Position numbers and translations under genes: made by a program. Positions 32,830-44,174 of a stretch of DNA of 64,000 nucleotides are shown here, one piece after another (within the stretch, counting starts at the first letter, position 1; the number at the start of each line of letters is the position of its first letter). Below the pieces are notes generated by a model, which worked only from the letters and a program-made list of their open reading frames with translations, did not search any database and was not told the DNA's origin. Source of the DNA: Salticus scenicus (lineage: Eukaryota; Arthropoda; Arachnida; Araneae; Salticidae). The stretch lies in assembly GCA_963930645.1 (NCBI GenBank), contig OZ005661.1, positions 195,895,532 to 195,959,531 of the forward strand. Direction: 5' to 3'.

Positions 32830-34724
32830 TATTTTTCGGTCAACAACTGAATATGCCAAATTTTGGTAAAAATCGGTGTCTCAAAAACGGCTCTAACGAT
32901 TTTTTTGAAAACTGTTACATAAACCCATTTTAGATATTCTTTCTCATGCTTTACATGGTTATTACAAATAATTATAAGACAAAAAAAAAATTTATAAATC
33001 ATGTTTTTAAATTTTCTGTTGAATCATATAAACGCTACTGAAGGCAGCCGGAACCCCAGCGATTGGATAAAAGTATTAAAAAAATTCCTTGCTATCGTCT
33101 TTTGAGCTATTATAAAAGTTTCAAATGGCTATCTTGCCGAGAAGTTAGTTAAAAGTGGATTGTCAGATTTGTACTGGAAACGCTGCCGAAGGCAGCAGGA
33201 TCCCGAAGCAATTGGGTAAAAATATTTTTAAAAAGCATTTTCACCGTATTCTGAACTATTCCGAAAGTTTCAAATGTCTAGCTACTCGGGAAGTTAGTTA
33301 AATAAATTTTCTGTTGAATCATATAAACGCTGCCGAAGGCAGTAGGGACCTGAAACAGTTGACTAAAAGTATTAAAAGAAATGTATTGCCACCGTGTTCT
33401 GAGCTATCCTGAAAGTTTCAAATATCTAGCTAGTCGGGAAGTTAGTGAAAAATCGATTGCAAGCTTTGTACCTGTAACGCTGCCGAAGACAGCAGAAACC
33501 CGAAACAGTTGGCTAAAGGTATTAAAAAAAAATGCATTTTCACCGTGTTCTGAACGATTCTGAAAGTTTCAAATGTCTAGCTATTCGGGAAGTTAGTTAA
33601 ATAAATTTTCTGTCGAATAATATAAGCGCTGCCGAAGGCAGTGGGACCTGAAATAATTGACTAAAATTATTATAAAAATGTATTATCACCGTGTTATGAG
33701 CTGTCCTGAAACTTTCAAATGTCCAGATAGTCGGAAAGTTAGTGAAAAATCGATTGCAAGCTTAGTAATGATAACGCTGCCGAAGGCAGCAGGAACCCGA
33801 AACAGTTGGCTAAAGGTATTAAAAAAATTGCATTTTCACCGTGTTCTGAACTATTCTAACAATTTCAAATGTCTAGCTAGTCGGGAAGTTAGTTAAATAA
33901 ATGTTCTGTCGAATTATATAAGCGCTGCCGAAGGCAGCGGGATCTGAAATAGTTGACTAAAATTATTAGAAAAATGTATTGTCACCGTGTTGTGAGCTGT
34001 CCTGGAAGTTTCAAATGTCTAGCTAGTCAGAAAGTTAGTGAAAAATCGATCACAAACTTTGTACTGATAACGCGGCCGAAGGCAGCAGGAACACAAAACA
34101 GTTGGCTAAAGGTCTTAAGAAAATGCATTTTCACAGTGTTCTGAACTATTCTGAAAGTTTCAAATTCTAGCTAGTCGGGAAGTTACTTAAATAAATTTTC
34201 TGTCGAATCATATAAGCGCTGCCGAAGCATCGGGACTTAAATAGTTGACTAAAATTATTGGAATAATGTATTCTCACCGTGTTGTTAGCTGTCCTGAAAA
34301 TTTTAAATATCTAGCTAGTCGGGAACTTAGTTAAAAATCTATTGCAAGATATGTCCCTGACAAACACATAAACACACAAACAAACAAACAAGAATCGAAG
34401 TTAATAAAAACATGGTAAAAAAATTAGTAGTCATCCTGATCAGATAGATCAGTTTTAGATCTCGGAAATCGGTGTATCAAAAAAAAAAAAAAAAAAAATC
34501 CTCTACCTTTTTTTCCCCCTTGCTATGTGAACCCTATTTTATATCTTTACGTTTTCATTCGTTTACCGCAAACATATATTAACTTTCTCTTACTGGAAAA
34601 ATTTTAGTTGCCTATTTCATTAGATCAATTCAATGTCTTCTGATCCCATTATCTCCAAAAAGTGCATATAATACGTGTATAATAGAGGGTAATGGAAGTC
34701 GTGTGGTTGTTTCACACCAGATTG
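32830..34724 (+). mobile_element. HINE-like repeat, family D, 5'-truncated and split by repeat G
   Basis: Positions 32840-32999 (TCTCAAAAACGGCTCTAACG and following) and 34416-34724 together match the continuous copy at 7871-8814. The break falls between ACATGGTTATTACAA and AGTCATCC, and the intact copy at about 8510-8560 shows the uninterrupted sequence. The 3' end GTAATGGAAGTCGTGTGGTTG and TTTCACACCAGATT is preserved; the 5' palindrome is missing. Confidence 0.8.
33000..34415 (+). mobile_element. Repeat family G, long copy (about 9 units)
   Basis: It is bounded by CATGTTTTTAAATTTTCTG and TAAAAACATGG, as in the copy at 20714-21262. The core contains units with a period near 148 bp, marked by GCTGCCGAAGGCAGCAGG at about 33033, 33181, 33329, 33478, 33628, 33775, 33923, 34071 and 34217. 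Two unit types alternate: one is preceded by TTTTCTGTTGAATCATATAA, the other by ATCGATTGCAAGCTTTGTAC, so the higher-order period is about 296 bp. Reading frames here are repeat translations. Confidence 0.88.
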
Positions 34725-34948
34725 TTTGTAAATGATATAAGATTGGTAATAATTAAAAGGCTACATGAATTAAAATTTTGAATGAAAATTATATAATTGC
34801 TTGGCTCTATATTCAGGAATTTATTTTAAAATATTGGAATTTATTCGTACTTATTTTTTTTTCTCTCTGTCTGTTTTAGAGAACGGGTAGTGAATATCCG
34901 ACCAGTCTAACATAGTCCTTTCGCATGGCTTTGGCAAGATATCTTCTA
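34725..34948. other. Spacer without recognisable feature
   Basis: AT-rich, no coding frame. Confidence 0.5.
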
Positions 34949-35162
34949 CAGTCGGCTGCAAAATTATTCGAGCACTAGCCAATAATTCCTATATTTAAAA
35001 AGTAAACTTAAGACTGTTTTGCTAAGTAAATCCTTGTCGAATCATGTTCTTAGACTGTTTAAGAACATGACTCGACAAGGATTTATTTAACAAAGCTGTA
35101 TGAAGTGTACTTTTCTTTGGCAAGGATTATTGCTAGTGCTCGAATAATTTTGCAGCCGACTG
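34949..35162. mobile_element. Palindromic MITE (214 bp), TA-CAGTCGG family R, type 1
   Basis: CAGTCGGCTGCAAAATTATT at the left is exactly mirrored by AATAATTTTGCAGCCGACTG at the right, and TA flanks both. The match continues through CGAGCACTAG and, at the centre, CCTTGTCGAATCATGTTCTTA with GAACATGACTCGACAAGG. Nearly the whole element is one hairpin with arms of about 100 bp. CAGT termini with TA duplication are usual in the Tc1/mariner superfamily. Confidence 0.92.
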
Positions 35163-35399
35163 TAATAATTATTGTTAGCACTATTAGAAATAAGAGTTCA
35201 ACGTTTCGCTTAAAGAATGGTATTAAATAGACATTTTAAACCGCAAACAATATTTTGGTACTTAGCTTCACCATTTCATTGGATGCCTACTACGGAAATT
35301 GTACTATTAAAATGGCGAAACGTTACACCAAAATATTGCTTGCAGATAATTGAAATATTTTTTTCTGGTGAACTGTAGAATTTTATTTTTAACAAGATA

Positions 35400-35690
35400 C
35401 AGTAGGGGGAAAAATACGCAACACTCGCTGTAATTTCGTTGTTAATATGCGCAGAATAATCTAATAGACACCATTCAGCAGAAAAAAAAGTGTTCTTCTT
35501 GCAAACGATGTCAAATTTTGAATTAGGGGTCATTTACATATTCAAATGATTGCCAATTTTGGTTAGCAGAACCCAATTTTGACTTCATAATTGAATTTCT
35601 GCGAGTCTGGCAGTACAGATAAGTATCCAGTTTGTATACTTTACTGTCATATTCATAGAATTATAATAAAAAATGTGTTAAAGTTTATCT
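35400..35690. mobile_element. Half copy of foldback R, type 2
   Basis: TA followed by CAGTAGGGGGAAAAATACGC and CAACACTCGCTGTAATTTCG is homologous to the left arm at 46942-47230, with AATTAGGGGTCATTTACATA and GAGTCTGGCAGTAC as inner landmarks. The second arm is missing. Confidence 0.8.
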
Positions 35691-35701
35691 GTATATATAG
35701 A

Positions 35702-36836
35702 AAAAAAATCTGATGTGGGCACCACATGACTTCCTTATACACTTTTTGAAATATACATAATGTTAAAAAACATCGACACTGGACGCGAAACAGTTGGCTA
35801 AAAATATTTAAAAAAATGAATTATCACCGTGTTCTGAGCTTTTCTGAAAGTTAATTAAAAACCGATTGCAAGATTTGTACTGGTAACTCTGACGAAGGCA
35901 GTACGGACCCAAAAAAACTGGCTAAAAGTATTAAAAAAATGAATTTTCACCGTGTTCTGAACTATTCTGAAAGTTTCAAATGTCTAGCTAGTCGGGAAAT
36001 TAGTTAAATAAATTTTCTATTGAACCACATAAACGCTGCCGAAGGCAGCAGGGACCTAAAACAGTTGGCTAAAAGTATTAAAAAATTGCATTTTCACCAT
36101 GTTCTGAACTCTTTTGAAAGTTTCAAATGCTTAGCTAGCCGGAAAGTTAGTTAAATACATTTTCTGTTTAACCATATAAAAGCTGCCGAAGGCAGCAATG
36201 ACCGAAAACGATTGGCTAAAAGTATTTTAAAAATGCATTGCCACCGTGTTTTGGGCTTTTCCGGAAGTTTTAAATGTCTAGCTAGTCGGGAAGTTAGTTA
36301 AAAATCGATAGTAAGATTTGTACTGGTAACGCTACTGAAGGCAGCAGGGACCCTAAACAGTTGGTTAAAAGTATTAAAAAAATGCATTTTCACCGTGTTC
36401 TGATATATTCTGAAAGTTTTAAATGTCTAGCTAGTCGGGGAGTTAGATAAATAAATTTTCTGTTGAATCACATAAACGCTGCTGAAGGCAGCAGGCATCG
36501 GAAACAGTTGGCTAAAAATATTTTTAAAAATGCATTGCCAACGTTTTCTGATCTTTTCTGAAAGTTTCAAATGTCTAGCTAGTCGGGAAGTCAGTTAAAT
36601 TGCAAGTTTGTCTAAACCGTTTTTGAGTTATTACCGTTTTTTGATACATTATGGCCAAAACCTATGTATTTTTGGTCATTATGAACCTAATTTTCTTGAA
36701 TATCTCCAAAACGGAAAATCATACAAAGTCCAAAAAGGGAGGTGCATAACTAGATGTTATAACAAACTTATGTACCAATTCGCAACTTTTTACGCTCAAC
36801 CGTTTTTGTGTTATGCGACATACACACACACAGACA

Positions 36837-36872
<36 letters not shown>

Positions 36873-37087
36873 AACGTCACGAAAAATCGTGTAAAGTCGC
36901 TTATATCTCTAAAACGAGGGCTCGTGTTAAGACGACACTTGCAGGTTTGCAACTAGACATCATGACAGTCACACGTATAAATTGGCAACATTCAGCGATC
37001 TTTCGTTTTCGAGCAATGTGAAATACAAAATCCATTTCGCAAATCGGGATTACTATGCGTCCTTATACTTTGTATAAGGAAGTAATA
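35702..37087 (-). mobile_element. HINE-like repeat carrying a G-type core
   Basis: On the minus strand the 5' end is TTACTTCCTTATAC AAAGTATAAGGA (37057-37087). A CA tract lies at 36824-36868 on plus. The core has five G-type units (GCTGCCGAAGGCAGCAGG near 35886, 36036, 36182, 36330 and 36478). The 3' end is GTATAAGGAAGTC followed by the hairpin ATGTGG TGC CCACAT and a T run (35702-35741 on plus). It links the G repeat unit to the HINE layout. Confidence 0.75.
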
Positions 37088-37429
37088 AGATCCTACAAAA
37101 ATTAGATAAAATGTTATTGTTTCCCACCAGAAATCTTTAAAGAAAAAAAAATATTATAAAAATTAATGATGATAAAACGAAATCATTTTTTACACTATCT
37201 TGGCTATCACTGATTTCGGTTTTTTAAAGACATATATACATAAATAGTTCATTAGAAATTTCGGATTTTTAAGGGGGGGGGAGGGGGTAGAAATGATTTT
37301 CGGAGGCAAATTTAGCAAAATACGGATTTTCAAGTAAAATTCTATAATAATAGAACAAAAAAATATATATTAAAAAAACACGTTTTTGGTTTTTTCTGAT
37401 TTTCTGTTATGTGGGGGAGTTACGAGGGG
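37088..37429. other. Spacer or 5' part of Helitron copy 1
   Basis: A G-rich tract (about 37273-37288) recurs in related form at 39363-39376, which suggests that the upstream Helitron copy begins in this interval. The 5' TC end could not be fixed. Confidence 0.4.
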
Positions 37430-38079
37430 GCAAATTCGAGCTTGGTATTTCCTGACTGTTGGTGATGTTCGTACAGAACACACTGTGCCCCCTGGCAGTG
37501 GAAAGTACAACTAAAGGATTTTGCAGTTGACACCACTGTGTGACACCTTATTTGAAAGGTCTTGGAAATTCAAGACGATTAAAGATAAAGATCTTAAAAT
37601 TTCATGTTGATTGGGGATCTTTGTATACAATATAGTGCGCCCCTGGTGGTGAAAAATGGAACTAGGTGATTTTGCAATAGAGCCTATCATGATACACATT
37701 ATTTTAAAGGTCATGGTATTTCCAGACAGTTGGTGATGTTCGTATAGAACACACTGTGCCCCCTGGCGGTGGAATGTGCAACTAAAGGATTTTGCAGTTG
37801 ACACAACTATGTGACACATTATTTGAAAGGACTTGGAAATTCAAGGCGATTGGTGACGTTCGTATACAACATATTGCGCCTCCTGGTGGAGGAAAGTGGA
37901 TTTTGCTGCGCGTGCGTAGCATGCTTGTTATACAGTGCCGCAGCCACAGGCAGCGGAAACACGAGTCAGAGGTTCGTTCGGTTCAAGGTTAACTTTTGAG
38001 AATTTTTTTCATGTTATTAACGGCCTGCATATACGCCGCTGCAGGCACCGGGGTCACGACCCCGAGATCCGTTCTGTTT

Positions 38080-38117
<38 letters not shown>

Positions 38118-39068
38118 TTACAGATTATTATTATTATTATTTTTTTTTTTTGTGTGTGTGTGTGTGTATTCATTTGTAAAAATAGAAATTCAAACAAAAT
38201 CGAGTTGAAGATAGAAAATTATACAAATTTAAGGTTCATTTAAGTTTATTATCATGAGCCAGGGCATTGAGTTCGGGTTCGTTCGGTTCCAGGTTATTTT
38301 GGGGGAATTTTTTTATGCTATTAGCAGCCCGCGTATGCACTGCCGCAATCACCTGGGTCACAAGGCAGCGTTTCGTTCGGTACGAGGTAATTTTTTTGTT
38401 ACAGTTTTTTTTTCCGCAATGCTTTTATTTAAAAATAGAAATTCAAACGAAATCGAGTTAAAGATATAAAATCATACAAATTTAAGGTTCATTTAAGGTT
38501 ATTATCATGTGCCCGAGCAACGGCGGGCGAGTTCGATCTGTTCCAGGTTAATTTTTTGAGAATTTTTTTCATGTTATTAGCGGCCGGTGTATGTGCTGCC
38601 GAAGGCATCGGGGTCACAAGGCAGATATTCGTTCGGTTCGAGGTAATATTTTGTTACAGGGTGATTATTTTTTCGCGATGCTTTTATTTGAAATTAGAAA
38701 TTCAAACAAAATCGAGTTAAAGATATAAAATCATACAAATTTAAGGTTCATTTAATGTTATTACCATGTGCCCGGACAACGCTGGACGGGTCAGATAACA
38801 TGTAGTATTAGAATTAAATGAAATGGAAAACAAAAGAAAGCAATTGTTTATTTGGAGTCAGTTTGACGTCACATTCACAGTACTTTGTAGAAAGTGATGT
38901 CATATATAGTATTTCTATTTATAAGCATTTTTCCGACTTTCTTTATTTTAAGTGAAATGTAAATTATAATAGATGTTTTTACTTGAAATACATTTTAATA
39001 ATGATGCGACGATTTTTGAAACATTACGGTCAATAAAGTGATCGTCGTATTCGACGGGTATCAGCTAG
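37430..39068 (+). mobile_element. Helitron, non-autonomous, copy 1 (3' end defined)
   Basis: The 3' end is a hairpin CGTCG TATT CGACG (39043-39056), then GGTATCAG and CTAG (39065-39068) followed by T. Helitrons characteristically end with a hairpin about 10 nt before CTRR and insert between A and T. Upstream are tandem units of about 130-150 bp (ACACACTGTGCCCCCTGGC, AAAGGATTTTGCAGTTGACA) and then units with GTTCGGTTC and CTGCCGCAGGCACCGGGGTC. The 5' boundary is approximate. Confidence 0.75.
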
Positions 39069-40519
39069 TGCATATATTAATTTGAAACGTGTTTTGTCTG
39101 TATCCACTAAATTGAGAGAAGGGCTACGTGTAAAAATTTGGTTGAGGTGTCTAAAAAAAGATCTCAGCCTGTAGATGTGTCATCAATAGAGAAAAATAAA
39201 AAAAGTTGAGCAGTCCCCCCCTTGTGATGGGCAGGGGTTAAAAACACTTTTGCGAGCTTAACTCAGCTCCAATTACTTTACGGTGAAGAAATTGTACATG
39301 GGGGGACTAGACTCGAATACTAAAAAATCAATTTCAGAGATTTTGGAATTTTCGTTTTTAAAGGGGGGGAAGGGGAAAGTAGGTTTGAGGAAGGAAATGG
39401 GGGAAATCAGTTTTAGAGGGAAATCCGTTCTAGACCCACACATGTAGAACCTCATTTTAAAGCTCTTGAAATTTCATGGTGATTGGGGATGTTTATAGAC
39501 AATATACTGCGTCCGCTGCTGGTGAAAAATGGAACTAGGTGAATTTGTAGTAGGCCCTATCATGTTACACCTTATTTTAAAGGTCTTGGTATTTCCTGAC
39601 CGTTGATGGTGTTCGTACAGAATACGCTGTACTCACTTACGATGGAAAGTGCAACTAAAGGATTTTGCAGTTCACACCACCATGTGACACCTTATTTGAA
39701 AGACCTTGGAATATCTAGGCGATTGGGGATAAAGGTCTTGAAATTTCATTTTGATTGGGGATGTTTGTATACAATATAGTGCGCCCTCTGATGGTGAAAA
39801 ATGGAACTAGGTGATTTTGTAGTAGACCCTATCATGTTGCACCTTACTTTAAAGGTCTTGGTATTTCCTGGCCGTTGATTATGTTCGTACAGAACACACT
39901 GTACCCACTGCCGGTGGTAAGTGCAACTGAAGAATTTTGCAGTTGACACCACCACGTGACACCTTATTTGAAAGGTCTTGGAAATTCAAGGCGATTGGTA
40001 ATGTTCGTATACATCGTACTGTGCCCAATGATGGAAGAAAGTGGATTTTGCAGCGCGTGCATAGCATGTCTGCTATATGGTGCAGCAGCCACGTGAAGCG
40101 AAAACACGAATCAGAGGTTCGTTCGGTGGAGAGTTTATTTTTGAGAATAATTTCATGTTATCAGCGGCCTGCATATACGCTGCCGCAGGCACCGGGGTCA
40201 CGAACCCGAATCCGGTTTGGTTTGAGTTTTTCTTTTTTCTGTCTTTTTTCTTTTTTTTTTTTTTTTTTTTTTTTTATGTTACAGATAATTACTTTTTTTT
40301 TGCCTTGCTTTGAGATAATCGAGTTAAAGATATAAAATCATACACGTTTAAGGCTTATTTAAGGTATCATGGGCCCGGCCACCACCCGGCGTGTTCGTTC
40401 GGTTCCAGGTTAAATTTTGGGATTTTTTTTTATTCTATTAGTGGCCGGTGGCGTATGCGCTGCCGCAGGCACCGGGGTCACAAAGCAGAATTTTGTTCGG
40501 TTCGAGGTAGTTTTTTTTT

Positions 40520-41640
40520 TAGTGCTAGAGGCCTATTTCAGTCGGTACAGTTGTCGAATTTTTATAATACAGTCTTAATTAGTGCTAAGGGCCTATTTCA
40601 GTCGGTTTATTGAATGGGGATTTATTGAATGAAGTCCAAGGCACAACTTTGACATGCGTCCCCCCCAAGGTACCCTTATTTCAGTCGGTACAGCGTTGTG
40701 GAATTTTTATAATACACTCTTAATTAGTGCTAAGGGCCTATTTCAGTCGGTTTATTAAATGGGGATTTATTGAATGAAGTCCCCCAAGGCACAACTTTGA
40801 CATGAGTTTCCCCCCAGGCCCAACTTTGACATGAGTCCCCCCCCAAGGTACCCCTACTTCAGTCGGTACAGCGATGTCGAATTTTTATAATACACTCTTA
40901 AATAGTGCTAAGGGCCTATTTCAGTCGGTTTATTGAATGGGGATTTATTGAATGAAGTCCCCCAAGGCACAACTTTGACATGAGTTTCCCCCCAGGCCCA
41001 ACTTTGACATGAGTCCCCCCCCAAGGTACCCCTACTTCAGTCGGTACAGCGATGTCGAATTTTTATAATACACTCTTGATTAGTGCTAAGGGCCTATTTC
41101 AGTCGGTTTATTCAATGGGGATTTATTGAATGAAGTCCCCCCAAGGCCCAACTTTGACATGAGTCCCCCCCAAGGTACCCCTATTTTAGTCGGTACAGCG
41201 TTGTCGAATTTTTATAATACACTCTTAATTAGTGCTAAGGGCCTATTTCAGTAGGTTTATTGAATGGGGATTTATTGAATGAAGTCCCCCCAAGGCACAA
41301 CTTTGACATGAGTCCTCCCCCAGGCCCAACTTTGACATGAGTCCCCCCCAAGGTACAACTTTGACATGAGTCCCCCCCAACGCACAGCTTTCACATGAGT
41401 ACCCCGCTAAGCACACCTCCCCCTCATTGGGAAAAAGAGTAAAAACGTTGTTTTGCGGCTATAAGACAGTTTGGACTTCCAACGTTATTTGTTACAATAT
41501 CTGCAGCTGGAACACATTGGTTTGATTTAATGAAAACTTTATCGTGGAATTTAGATCGTCACAAATTAACTAAAGAAGAATTTGTCAATATTAACAAGTT
41601 TAGCAGTAGGCCTCTGGCACTAAATTAAAATCTGTCAATG
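40520..41640 (+). mobile_element. Helentron-like element A with C-rich minisatellite
   Basis: The 5' end TAGTGCTAGAGGCCTATTTC and TAGGCCTCTGGCACTA (41607-41622) are inverted repeats. Beyond the latter lies a hairpin AATCTG TCAATGT CAGATT, then TTCATG and a T run. About five copies of the 5' block (AGTGCTAAGGGCC, CAGTCGG, near 40581, 40726, 40904, 41082 and 41231) alternate with 28-30-bp minisatellite units (CCCCCCAAGGCACAACTTTG and ACATGAGT). An inverted copy is at 62771-63789. Subterminal inverted repeats plus a 3' hairpin and insertion in a T run fit Helentrons; this is an inference. Confidence 0.7.
41425..41628 (+). pseudogene. Helitron-like Rep N-terminal domain fragment (copy A)
   Basis: The frame reads HWEKE, a stop, then KRCFAAIRQFGLPTLFVTIS, AAGTHWFDLMKTLSWNLDR and KLTKEEFVNINKFSSR. 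The pattern FaxIRQ-G-PTxFxTxSAAxxHW is the signature of the Helitron-like N-terminal domain found in Rep-helicase proteins that nick DNA in rolling-circle transposition. Only about 65 codons are present; the HUH nuclease motif and the helicase are absent. A TAA at 41440 replaces the lysine codon seen in the other copy. The frame ends inside the element's own terminal inverted repeat. Confidence 0.75.
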
Positions 41641-41651
41641 TCAGATTTTCA

Positions 41652-41652
41652 T

Positions 41653-41697
<45 letters not shown>

Positions 41698-41704
41698 TTA
41701 CCGT

Positions 41705-41735
<31 letters not shown>

Positions 41736-41739
41736 TTTG
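41652..41739. repeat. T run and TTTA microsatellite
   Basis: About 45 T residues are followed by GTTACCG and nine or so TTTA units. It sits inside Helitron copy 2 at the edge of element A. Confidence 0.9.
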
Positions 41740-42136
41740 TGATGCTTTTATTTAAAAACAGAAATTCAAACAAAATCGAGTTAACGATACAAAATAATAC
41801 AAATTTAAAGTTCATTTAAAGTTATTATCGTGGGCCCGGGCAACTCCTTGCGGGTCATCTAACATGTAGTCTTAGTATTTAACGAAATAGAAAATAAAAG
41901 ATAGCAACTGTTTATTTGGAGTCAGTTTGGCGTCACATTGTGAGTGGTTAGTAGAAAGTGATGTCATATATAGTATTTCTATATATAAGCATTTTTTCGA
42001 ATTTCCTTTTTTTAAATTGAAATGTCGTAAATTATATTAGATGTTTTAACTTGAAATACATTCAAGTAATGATGTGGCAATTTTGGAAAAATTTCGGTCA
42101 ATAAAGTGACCGTCGAATTCGACGGGTTCCAGCTAG

Positions 42137-42804
42137 TAATTTATTAAATTGCAATAGTTTCTTTCTTTGAACATTTCCGCCGTAGAATCACATATATTTT
42201 TTTCAATATTTTTTGAGGACGAAACCTTTTGAATGTTTCCTTATAAGATAAGATCGAGCTTAGATCCCAAAAATGTCAATGTGCTTGTATGTTGAAGAGA
42301 TTGGTTAAAATAGCATAGTTTTTTTTTTTTTTTTTTTTTTTTTTTAATGATCTATTGTATAATATTTTGAAATAAACATGTAGGTGAGTTCCATTCTGAT
42401 CTTTCATATTATATATGAGTGAGTACATTAGAATATTTATTAGATATTTTTAAATTATGTTTTAATATTATTATATATCAATAATTATGAGTCAATCAAA
42501 TTAAATATTTTTAATTAAATATCTTCACAATTAAATCTAAGTTTAACCAGGAGATGTATTTCAAAAGGTAAAAAATGATTTATAAATGCTCTATCACGTA
42601 TGAATATTTGCAGTTGGTTTTTGAAGTATTGCATTATCTTCGTATTTAAAATAGCGTTTCATTTATTAGAAAAAACTATGAGGTTCTCTTTATTCATTAT
42701 TCATTTGCATGTTTATTATTATTTATTGATTAAGAAACTAGTTAAATTAACATTTATATAATTTTTATGGTTTGTTGTGTACTATCTAAAAAAAAATCTA
42801 TCTA

Positions 42805-42839
<35 letters not shown>

Positions 42840-43301
42840 CTGCCTTATGTATGTATACATAGGGCAGTTTTATTCATTGTTCAAATAAAATTATATCAAG
42901 AAGTGAAAATCGATTAAAAATCTGATTAATCGATTATTGAACTACAATTAACCCAGTTAAAACTCTTAATCGATTCCCACCCCCAATTAAAACTATGGAA
43001 ATTTCATATAAAATAGTGTAATTTAATTTTTTCGTACATTACGGTTTGAATCTGTTTTTCTTTGCTAATAGGATAAACGGAAATGTAAATCTTACCTAAA
43101 ATTTTAGGGTAATAAATATACGAATTCGATGTCAATCTTATAAGCATTCTTTTTAATATTTTTGATATTCACGTTAATTATATTTTCCATTATTTGTTTT
43201 ACACAATTTCGTACATGTAGTTTTCTTTTGTAATTATATGTAAATAACATATAGCTACTCAATACAGCTTTTCTGGCCGACAATGACATGCAGCATATTT
43301 T
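42137..43301. other. AT-rich stretch with TA microsatellite
   Basis: A T run lies at 42319-42344 and TATC/TA repeats at 42799-42835, next to the hairpin at 42837-42870. No gene is recognised. Confidence 0.6.
42837..42870. repeat. Imperfect hairpin AAACTGCC / GGGCAGTTT
   Basis: AAACTGCCTTATGTATG is followed at once by TATACATAGGGCAGTTT; the arms pair almost throughout. It directly abuts the TA microsatellite. Confidence 0.75.
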
Positions 43302-44163
43302 CTTCTCGGGTTTTTCTTTTAATCACAGGCGATTGGTGATAAAGGTCATTGTAAAGATGTCCTAGGGGTTATCCCTAGTGTCCCAAGTGACTTCTCGGGT
43401 TTTTCTTTTAATCACAGGCGATTGGTGATAAAGGTCATTGTAAAGATGTCCTAGGTGTTATCCCTAATGTACCAAGTGACTTCTCGGGTTTTTCTTTTAA
43501 TCACAGGCGATTGGGGATAAAGGTCATTGTAAAGATGTCCTAGGGGTTATCCCTAATGTCCCAAGTGACTCCTCGGGTTTTTCTTTTAATCACAGGCGAT
43601 TGGTGATAAAGGTCATTGTAAAGATGTCCTAGGGGTTATTCCTAATGTCCCAAGTGACTTCTCGGGTTTTTCTTTTAATCACAGACGATTGGTGATAAAG
43701 GTCATTGTAAAGATGTCCTAGTTGTTATCCCTAATGTCCCAAGTGACTTCTCGGGTTTTTCTTTTAATCACAGGCGATTGGTGATAAAGGTCATTGTAAA
43801 GATGTCCTAGGTGTTATCCCTAATGTACCAAGTGACTTCTCGGGTTTTTCTTTTAATCACAGGCGATTGGTGATAAAGGTCATTGTAAAGATGTCCTAGG
43901 GGTTATCCCTAATGTCCCAAGTGACTTCGCGGGTTTTTTTTTTAATCACAGGCGATTGGTGATAAAGGTCATTGTAAAGATGTCCTAGGTGTTATCCCTA
44001 ATGTACCAAGTGACTTCTCGGGTTTTTCTTTTAATCACAGGCGATTGGGGATAAAGGTCATTGTAAAGATGTCCTAGGGGTTATCCCTAATGTCCCAAGT
44101 AACTTCTCGGATTTTTCTTTTAATCACAGGCGATTAGTGATAAAGGTTATTATAAAGATATTA
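43302..44163. repeat. Satellite, 89-bp unit, about 9.7 copies
   Basis: CTTCTCGGGTTTTTCTTTTA recurs at 43302, 43391, 43480, 43569 and onward every 89 bp. Each unit continues ATCACAGGCGATTGGTGATA, AAGGTCATTGTAAAGATGTC and a variable CTAGGGG or CTAGGTG/TTATCCCTAATG part. Variant types (GTACC with GGTGTT, and TCCC with GGGGTT) do not occur at random, which suggests multi-unit duplication. The last unit is diverged and ends where the SINE inserted. Confidence 0.95.
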
Positions 44164-44174
44164 TAGGGTGAAGA

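Larger units (their letters stand above)
39069..42136 (+). mobile_element. Helitron, non-autonomous, copy 2 (3' end defined)
   Basis: The same tail as copy 1 (TTTATTTGGAGTCAGTTTGG, GATGTCATATATAGTATTTC, CAATAAAGTGACCG) ends with the perfect palindrome CGTCGAATTCGACG (42111-42124), then GGTTCCAG and CTAG (42133-42136), followed by T. The body repeats the unit arrays of copy 1. It is interrupted by the element at 40520-41640 within a T run. The 5' end is not resolved and may lie close to the CTAG of copy 1, giving a head-to-tail arrangement. Confidence 0.75.

Noticed and set aside
43302..44163. Regular repeats suggesting a CRISPR-like array
   Set aside because: The whole 89-bp unit is repeated, with no variable spacers, and the setting is eukaryotic; this is a satellite.
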